64,000 nucleotides of DNA, from the NCBI RefSeq assembly GCF_036711975.1, contig NC_091966.1, positions 32,495,501 to 32,559,500 of the forward strand. Direction: 5' to 3'. A model generated the notes under the pieces. The model saw only the letters and a program-made list of their open reading frames with translations, was not told the DNA's origin and made no database searches. The DNA comes from Onthophagus taurus. Its lineage: Eukaryota; Arthropoda; Insecta; Coleoptera; Scarabaeidae. The position numbers and the translations under genes were made by a program. Below, piece by piece: positions 55,861-64,000 of this stretch; positions within the stretch are counted from its first letter, which is position 1; each line of letters begins with the position of its first letter.

Positions 55861-56110
55861 TCCTTCAAAGTTAAATAGTTTTGTATCGATATGGCATCAA
55901 ATGTAGCGTCTCGGTCGAAAGCAACCTCGGCAAAATTAAATGAAAACGTGCCCTTAGCGTTTTAAAGAGTAATAATTAATTCCAAAATTGTTTATTCTAA
56001 AATATTGTTAACGAAATGTCGAAAATGCTCCATGTTTTATATCGATATGTTGTTCAATGCAGCGCATCGGCCTCAATTAACCTTGATACAACCAAGCAAA
56101 TTCATAAAAT
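55825..56110. repeat. degenerate duplication, period about 157 bp
   Basis: ggtcgaaatgtcagaaat / tatcgatatggc / tagcgtctcgg at 55840-55915 is repeated in diverged form as acgaaatgtcgaaaat / tatcgatatgtt / agcgcatcgg at 56008-56070. Confidence 0.45.
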
Positions 56111-56114
56111 TGCA

Positions 56115-58595
56115 ATACAAGTAGATTGGCTTAGTATCTTAATATCCAAAAGAGTTAAAATTGTGTTTCTTGTTGATGTTGTTGCCTTTTGCATGTATGG
56201 CATGTAACGCTAGAATCCACAGTATGTTTGTCCCAGCTACCAGATAATTAAGGTTCACAACATTTATCTCCGAATTGCATTTAAATTGGGAGTATCTAAT
56301 GGTTTAAATATACTATATAACTTACTGCTGAAATAAAATCTCCATTTACATCCTCGCAATTGTCAGACTATTGTAGATAGAAGTAATGGGCAGTTCGATA
56401 GTGATCAAATCGCTTATTTACAGTTGATAATTAATAAAAAAGGAAAAAAATATTATATTACTCTCTATGGATAGGGGAAGAAATGGTGTGCAACAAATAA
56501 ATAGCTTTATAACTCACTACTTGTCTCTCATTTTGAGTACTCTATCCACTTTATCGTACATTAATTGTTAGTATTGACAATATGCGGATTCAATACGTCT
56601 CTTAGGTTTATGTATGGTATTCACGTGAACACGAATTTGACATCAACTGCACGATACTGGTAGGTTGAACATATTTAATAGACATAAATTACAAATTGAA
56701 ATTATTCTCTTCCTTCTGCGTTTATATCATAAAATTGTTAACGGTGTAGTAAACTAAATTATTGAGATAGTGTTTTTGGTATAAAATTTATGCGCTCCAT
56801 AATGATTAAAAAAATAAATCTTGGAATTTAGAAAGATGACTATTTCAACTTCTTTTAATAGGAAATAACGTATGAGTTGCGTCATGTGTTGGGTATTTTA
56901 TATTATTTCATTTTATATAATTTAGGAAAGAGCAAAAACATATTTTTTGATTATATAATATTTTCAATTTCAAAAAACTTTTCCACTTCTTCAAATCTAC
57001 TTAAATTTCACCCACATTTCCACAGAATACAACAAAATTTTTGATCCAATTCCACATTGAAATGGCAAATTTAATACCAAGTTTTATTCTATCCCATGGA
57101 AACGACGTAACTCATAACCCCCTAAGCCAACGATATTTGTGTCGTTTCGTATTATTTATTGAAACCCCTTCAAGCAATTCGATACCGATACACGTATGAA
57201 ACTCAGTACACACACACATACATCCATTATTTCTAACCATCATCGATAAATGATGGATTGTGGAGTCATATCGACGGGTCGTGATCGAGGATATTCCAGC
57301 TTAATCTCGAAAGCAAACTATTGGGACGAGTTTAGTCCACAGATACATTATTACGAAACGGAATTGAACATATGACGGATTTTATTTTTAGAGAACAGTT
57401 TCTCCAACGATGAACTGTGAATTAAAGGAGATCTTAAAGAAAATAAAAAGGAGTGAGATCGTGGAAAACTGAAATCGAGATAGAAAGAGGGCTTTCCCGC
57501 AGCCTTACGTGCTCTGGATTCTTTTCTTGTTCCATCAACGAAACACTAAGAAGGTAATTAAATTTTGTACGGCGAGATTGGAATTTGCCAAGGCCTTTAA
57601 TGAAACCTTAAAAAAGTTTCAATTTTTTTAATTTACATAAAGTTCCGACTTTATAGATGGACAATTCTAATCGATTTAACCTCTGAACTGTGCATAATGC
57701 AGCTTGCCATATAACAGGTTGCTAAAGGGCCACGTAACAGGGGGTGGATACATACGCTATGGGGGAGCCGTATTGAAGAGCAGTGTACCGTGAAGTCGTC
57801 GCTACTGCATTGCATAGAAAAGGTCACCCACCTGCAGGCGAAACGTCTTTTACATCTCCTTTTTTTGTTTGGTAGGAGTCAATCGGCAATTGTCACTTCT
57901 TTTAGGAGAGTGAACTCGACAAAGTTTAATCGAATTCTAAATTGAATTTCCTCTTTTTGCGCGTGAATGGGTTGAAATGTTAAAGGAGTTTCAGAAAGAA
58001 TTGGATTGAGAAATTTGTTGAAATCAGTTAATACAACCTGTTGAAGTAAACAGGTTGTTGTAAATGAACTAATTTAAATGGACATCTATTGTATTTGAGG
58101 TGATAATCAGCTCAGATAAGTAAAAACAGTTGGGCAACTCTCGTAAAGTTTCCTTCTGGGATTACTGTTTTAAATGAAAGCAGGACTGAAATTGCAATTT
58201 GAATAGTAAGATTATCTTTGCACAATGTGTATTTATAAAGCGAGGAGAAAAGCACAATCTTAAAATAATTCTTTTTTGTTGTCCATTTGTTTCTGTTGAA
58301 ATGCTCAAAGAAAAGTTAATCGGTTTGACCTTTTCACGTTTCTAATAATAACTTATTTGCTGATACTAAAACCATCCGAAACCCCCATTTAGCCAAAGCT
58401 CTATCGAATAGACCCATCTATTCCATCCACTCGAGGTTTATTAAACGGGTGATGGGTGTGTGCGGAACAGGGAAAAAAGGTAACAGTGACGTTCGCCTGA
58501 AAATGTCACACTGCGTGCTGTGAACTAATCGATACAAGGAAAAACTTCGGGGAAAAAACTCTTTAGGAGTTAGCGAGTCAATTTACCGAAAAAAG
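56115..58595. other. non-coding DNA with GC-richer islands before a promoter
   Basis: 57100-57320, 57480-57600 and 57690-57860 are less AT-rich and have no frame. cacctgcaggcg near 57830 is an E-box-containing block. Likely regulatory. Confidence 0.3.
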
Positions 58596-58600
58596 TCGGT

Positions 58601-58607
58601 TATAAAA
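58601..58607 (+). promoter_or_regulatory. TATA box of a candidate internal promoter
   Basis: TATAAAA at the end of a GC-richer island puts transcription start near 58632, about 58 bases before the ATG at 58690. Confidence 0.4.
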
Positions 58608-58689
58608 TGTCAAGATACGACCTCATGTGCGTTTCTAATCGTCGTCAACATTTTAAGCGTCAAAAAGAGGAAGCGTGTGCTAGTGAGTA

Positions 58690-58726
58690 ATGGAAAGTTG
58701 GAAAAACCTGGAAGGAAAACCTTGGG
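58690..58726 (+). CDS. candidate alternative first coding exon
   Basis: ATG in taATGGAAAG opens MESWKNLEGKPW and ends at a strong donor, G|GTAAGT, in phase 1. A TATA box lies 89 bases upstream. The exit phase equals that of the 51251 microexon, so both could splice to one downstream exon outside the window. The gene is not recognised. Confidence 0.35.
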
Positions 58727-58729
58727 GTA

Positions 58730-61145
58730 AGTGAGTGCACGTGTCGATCGATCGTTGAAAAGTTGGGGCGTATATATTTTTTTATTATTCTTTATATTGA
58801 ATATGTCAAAAAGAAATATATAAAAGTAATAAAAAAAAGTTTTACGCTTTGTTGATTTTGCTAAAGTCGATGAATTGAATTTATGTCCGCACTTTTGGAC
58901 TTGCTAGACAGGTTTAGGGGATTACGTTGAAGGGGATTAAGGGATTTGGGGGGGATTAAGTTAAGGGATGAGGAAGGTAGATGTTTCTTCGGGAATATCA
59001 ATGCGGAAATAACATCTGTTAGTGAATCTTAAAGGAAATAACGAAACTGGAGAATAATACAGAAATTGGAGACAGGAAGCGTAGAAGTGGAAAAAGAAGA
59101 AAAAAAGTTTGACAAAAAAATTTATGAAACCAGAATTTGATATTATGGAAATTGGGTTTTCGGAGAAGTTATGTTGATTTTAGTTACTCCACCGGGCTAG
59201 CATTTCAATGAATCCCACTTCTCTTCATACATGTGAATTTGTTCAAGGGTTTAGATAATAGAGAAACCGAGTTTGTAGAATGGTGTTTACATATAAATTT
59301 ACATTTAGATGGTCAGACCCCGCCGAAATTTTCAATTAAACCTCTACACATTCAAATGATGAATGATACTAAGGTAACTAATAGAGGACGTTTATCTTTT
59401 GTGAATACCAATTTTCATCGAAATTTTGAAACTACTGTTTACCTTTAATATATATTTATGAGAAGAAAACAAATATTTTATTACAAGATATCAGGAGTAC
59501 ACAATAACATTAATCGTGATTGAACAGTTATTTCTTTATCATTACAAAAAAAAAAATAAGACCGTAATGTTTAAACGAGATAACGATAAGAGAAAGTTGC
59601 GAAGTGGTGTGTAATCGACTTTGAAGTCCCAAGCACCGTACACCAACATCGCTTCCAATTTTTTTTATTAGATTTGGTATATATTTCAACAAAGGAGAAC
59701 CTGATCTTTAACAAAAGGAATATAACTTTGCTATAGAGGACTTAAAATATCTACTGTCACATATAAAATTGAAATTAAAACAACGAATTACATAAATTGA
59801 TATAAATGAAGGTTACACAAGTTGACCCTCATTTCGATTTACCAATTGACGAAGCTAGAAACTTACTGAAACCACCTGAAACCTTCCAAGTTCAAGGACA
59901 CGCAAACGAGTTGACCTTGAGAGGTTTGAGGAAAAGGTTCGTCAATCGGCAATTACCTACTACTACTGCCAAAAGCTTGGCTACCTTCACAAAGTAAACA
60001 AATGTTTCAAAATTTAAACTAATTAAGAAAATATCATTCATAACTAGTTCCAACCTGGCAGTTCCAATATTATAAATATTGATATCGACGGTTTTTATTT
60101 TAGATATCCATTACAATTCATAACCAATGAATCAAACATCATGTAACTTGTTTTTGAGCTTAGTTTTCACCATATTCATAGATGGTATTCATAATAAGAT
60201 AAACATAATAGAAATACAGGGATACAGAAATGTATAAACACCATGTATACGGTGTTTCCGGAATGATGATAAATAGTTTATAGGATGATATTGTTTATGA
60301 TTTTGAGTAAAAGCCTGTATATAAAAGTGGGTCTATTCTTTAGCAGGTAGCGAAGTACAGGAGCAGTAAAGTTCATAAGTAAAATAAACGAGGATCTAGG
60401 TATAAGATTAATAATAAATAGAACATATAAAATAGTATTATTTCAAATTGTAATCAGGCATCTAAAAATTGTTTAAAACCATCACAAAGACAATCTCTTC
60501 GTTGTTCTATAAAAACAGAAGAGTTTAAATACAAGATAGTGGGGAATTACTACAACTACTGATTTTATCTTTGTTGACTTCACTCTGTATCCATACCCAT
60601 AAATAAAAATATAATGAGGTACAGGTACCTTGGTCTATCAAACTTTGGGGAAACGTTCACTATATGGGCTCGGATATATAGATAATATATCCCAAATGGG
60701 GTAATCAAAGGAATCTCTTGCAGTAACTCTTCAGCATCACATCGACACAAGTGTGTGTACAGGCCTCTTGTAAGATGAAGTGGTAAATAACGATTCCACG
60801 TAATGTTCGCCATTTTTTTGCACTGAAAACCGGTAAGCAAAAATGGTAAAAGAAAACCATATCGGCATATTCCGCATTTTTTTGTTATTACTAGTTGATA
60901 ATCGTACCACACTTTATATCTATACTATCATCCCTCCAAATAAGTGGTTTAACAGTGTCAACTAAGAAAGAAAACTGGACAAATTTGTGAATCTGAACGT
61001 GCCGATGTTGATCAAGATTTTATACAATGGTTTTGTTGGAAATGAAAACAAATAGATTTTACAAAAAAAGCTGATGAACTTCTAGGTATCCCAAAGTTAG
61101 ACTGTTTTTAACACTCTATTGGTACAATAGGGTCGTGTTCAGTAG
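58730..61145. other. AT-rich DNA with two unrecognised short frames
   Basis: 59235-59448 has no ATG start. 59806-59997 has an ATG and encodes 63 residues (VDPHFDLPIDEARNLLKPPE, then LTLRGLRKRFVNRQL). Neither matches a family I know and no splice model links them. The minus frame at 60912-60580 is likewise unexplained. They may be decayed transposon pieces. Confidence 0.3.
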
Positions 61146-61149
61146 TGCA

Positions 61150-61610
61150 TAAACCATATCTCTTCGAAATCTGGGTCACTTTGGATGATAAAGATGAGAT
61201 TATTTTTTAAATTTTCATTGTATCGTTCTGCAGACACCAATTATTCCGTAACTTAACATTGCACACCAATTACGGAGAGACTTCGTTTGTAATATCGATT
61301 GCGAAATGGAGATTTTTGGCCCTCCAAATATGGTAATTCTGCTTATTGAAACCCAACATCAACTGAAAGTGGGCTTCGTCGCAAAATCAAACCATATTCA
61401 CATCAAATTCCTGTGTCAATCGTATTGTGACAATAGAGTGGACGAAACACAAACGGTTTTCAATCGAAATGGTGCTCAATACTGCAATGCGTTTGAATTT
61501 TGTAAGGAAAAAGCTTCAGGTTTTGATTAATAATTTGTCAAAAAATATCCCGGTTGATTTCGACCAGTTGTCAAGTTCCTCTGAACAATGTCTTTGCACT
61601 ATTTTTTAAG
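61150..61610 (-). pseudogene. Tc1/mariner-like transposase pseudogene
   Basis: Minus-strand scraps follow the order of insect transposases. NQNLKLFPYKIQ (61530-61495) corresponds to LHLFPYKIQ, KTVCVSSTLLSQYD to RLRFVDW, and CDEAHFQLMLGFNKQNYHIW (61400-61340) to FSDEAHFHLNGFVNKQNCRIW with the first catalytic Asp. Then come ENPH-like residues, and VCNVKLRNNWC stands where the family has VWCGLWYGGIIG. Several frameshifts. The later acidic residues were not found. Confidence 0.75.
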
Positions 61611-61619
61611 CTTTATTGT

Positions 61620-63395
61620 TATATGTCGACTTTATCAGTGAAATATGAACAATGCCGGAATTGCAGGAATAATGCTTAAAAACCTTAAACAGAAAACCTT
61701 GAGAGTGAACGTTGGGTCATCTGTGTATTACGTAATTGTATCTGCATTATTTTTTTTTAATGATAGATTTAAGTTATAGGTACCCATTTTTAAGAACTGT
61801 AACATTACCGTTCTTTCTGATCCCTTGAATGCTTGTTATAACCGATTTTCGCTCTATAGTAAAATTGTGAATAATGAAGTAAAAAACATAATCACCTTCA
61901 ATTTAGCTGCCATCACTTTTTAGGATCTAAACTGAGGTTCTAGTCAAAACGAGAGTGAGTGAAGAGTGAAATTTTATGTATTTTTGATACTACGTGCAAT
62001 CTCAAGAACATTATTTATTTTGAACGATTAACAATATAATTACTAAAAGAAGGGAAAAAATTAAAGATATCAATGTAGTTTCTCAAAAGAGAGACAATTT
62101 AATAAAAATGTGATTAATTACCAAAAGTAAAGCTGATGCAACCCAAGTCAATCTATTGAAGTGTCTATCCCAATTCTCTATAATATATGTATAAATGCAT
62201 GACATCACTCAAGCTATAAAGGATGATATCTATGTTTGCTAACGACACAGTTTTATTGGCACAATAAATGATACCGAACGCATTCGAGATCGGGGGTAAT
62301 ACTGCAAGATCTAACCGTAAAAATGCGCATTTCAAAATATATTACTGAGAACAGCAGTGTAACATATAAACGACTCCATTCAGAACTAGGCGTCAAAACA
62401 AAAATAAATGAGGGAATTCATTATATCTAAAATGAAAAAATTCCATGAAAAAATAAGCGTGTGCGATTCAACTGATGTCTTTAATTTGGGCAAAAGAAAT
62501 ATTCACCGACGACTCCAATGAAAATTCTCGCAAGATCTATGTCTAAATTAAAATGGAACTAAATTAAACTAAATGAAATTCTTTGCTAATGTGTTACATT
62601 AGTAACAGCTCCAAAAGAGTGATATACATATGTTATAATCTATGTAAATACTTTGTAAAAAACACCATAGGTAAATTTTCAATTTTTTAATAAAAAAGGA
62701 ACTAAATTAAAACCTTCAAAAAGAAAAACAGAAAATTTCAAATTGTTTGTCCAACTTTTAACATAAAAACCAACACGATTCAATGGCGAGAACTTTTTTT
62801 CGCACTTGAAAGTACAACATTTGATCCAATCTGTGTTTTGCAGTTTCGTTTGCACGTTTCGTAATCAATTTAGAATACATGTTCAGAATCATACTAAAAG
62901 TTTCACGTCGATTAAATTACAAGAACTTTTTTGTTCACACTTGAAAATGAAAATCTGCTCAGAGGTGTGATTAGAATATAAGGGTTAAAATATCCAAATA
63001 AAATATTACAAATTTAAAACGAATTTTTAGCTTAATTAATCTATGTGTTATTATTAAGCTATTAAATACAACCAATATACATTATCTTTATGCATTAAAC
63101 AATGTTTAGACAAAAAACTTAAACTTTCCAAGATTAATGACTTGTTTCACCAGGTGGGGTAAGCAACATCGAACGACCATAAATTTTATAACAATTTCAA
63201 AATCGGTTGGAGTTAATATTGGCACATCGAACTAACATTTACTACAATTCACAAGCATTACGGTCTACAATCCTTAATTGTAATAGTTAATTGGAATTGT
63301 ATTGTAATTGTAAGTTAACTAATAGTAGTTATGTTTTTGTTATAACAATTTTTTTGTATTGTTGCGTAAATTGTTGGATAGGTGGCGATGGTAGT
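61620..63395. other. AT-rich DNA, no gene seen
   Basis: No coherent frame was recognised up to the promoter-like region. acttgaaagtacaacattt near 62803 and acttgaaaatgaaaatctg near 62938 are related short blocks. Confidence 0.35.
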
Positions 63396-63398
63396 ACC

Positions 63399-63981
63399 TA
63401 TATAATAGTATTGAGAAAAGCAAGAGCTTTTTGGAGAGAGAGGTACCAGGTTTGGGCCGATCCTGCCCCGAGAGCTACCAATATTGATCTAGTCGGCGCG
63501 GTCGCCGCAGGACCAGTCGCAGGATAGCGCGGGCTCGAGCTTAAACGCCGCGATCCCCACCAGAGCGCGTGCGAGCCTCTGCTCCTGTTGTCTGCTTGCG
63601 ATCCCGTTCCTGCTGCTACGCCACTGGATTTACCACAATGCCGCACTGACCGACAGACTGTCGACTAGAGGTACGCGTTCTTTTCTCAAAGAAAAGCCCG
63701 GTTCGAGTTAGTTTTGCAATGCGCGTTTATCACGACATTTTGTGAACTGAAAGAACTATCCCTTTTGGTTTAACTATTCGGGTTCGAATTTGAAACGAAA
63801 TTTAGTTGCTTTTTTTGGAAGCTGTGCAGCGTCTGCTCTGCAGGACTTCTTGAACGAAACTCCGGGGGATGAACAGACGCTTTTCGTAGTGTTTACGGGT
63901 TGGTTGTAGAGCATCAATTTTTTGATCCTCGAAACATCGTGTTGGGTGATTTGGAGATAAAATTTTAATTGAAGATAACTG
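63399..63981 (+). promoter_or_regulatory. promoter and GC-rich non-coding leader exon
   Basis: TATATAAT at 63399-63406 precedes a GC-rich stretch (cggcgcggtcgccgcaggac, then gccgcgatccccaccagagc) quite unlike the flanks. Transcription would start near 63430. No long ATG frame follows (the ATG at 63869 gives MNRRFS and a stop). A donor G|GTAAAG lies at 63982. This reads as a long 5' leader exon, perhaps a third promoter of the gene proposed upstream. Confidence 0.45.
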
Positions 63982-64000
63982 GTAAAGTTTTTATATTTTT

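Noticed and set aside
63291-63646. Open frames on both strands in the GC-rich end region
   Set aside because: They lack proper ATG starts or conserved composition, and high G+C alone removes stop codons. A leader exon explains the region better.

Overview
This window is animal genomic DNA, very AT-rich, with small spliced genes set among many decayed transposons. An insect is the best fit, probably a beetle. The evidence is a pyrokinin/PBAN neuropeptide precursor, a NeuroD-type bHLH gene, arthropod core promoters (TATA plus TCAGT initiator, and initiator plus DPE), and many Tc1/mariner, pogo, hAT-like and non-LTR remnants. The beetle assignment is inference.

Layout: 1-2290 holds antisense non-LTR retrotransposon debris. 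2756-3360 (+) is a two-exon NeuroD-like bHLH factor. 3545-5995 carries two more non-LTR 3' ends. 6365-7354 (+) is enkurin, a ciliary/flagellar microtubule protein in two exons. It converges on 7662-18308 (-), the five-exon gene for NUDT21/CFIm25, the UGUA-binding subunit of mRNA cleavage factor I. Its 9-kb third intron is a transposon nest with a dead DDE transposase and two long palindromes (12310-13928 and 14818-15904). 19223-19830 is an eIF3a pseudogene. 20269-22695 is a mariner-like element with ~530-bp inverted arms and a second element inside it. 23072-24560 holds a MITE and another dead transposase. 24931-25284 (+, CCDC167-like) and 25404-25912 (-, SmD1) are compact convergent housekeeping genes.

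From about 26.7 kb to the end no complete large gene is visible. Two features suggest the 5' part of a long plus-strand gene with several promoters: GC-rich promoter-like spots at 26.7, 40.0, 58.6 and 63.4 kb, and a phase-consistent set of short candidate exons (27226-27268, 47299-47348, 51227-51251; alternative first exon 58690-58726). I could not name that gene and the model is inference. Inside this tract lie a pogo-like element with nested insertions (27918-30509), a mariner-like element (32220-32925), the intronless PBAN/hugin precursor (41458-41892, -), an RT remnant (53460-53800) and a decayed transposase (61150-61610). The rest is AT-rich DNA with scattered GC-richer islands.

Functionally, NUDT21 and SmD1 both serve pre-mRNA processing (3'-end choice and splicing), but nothing in the sequence shows that they are co-regulated.
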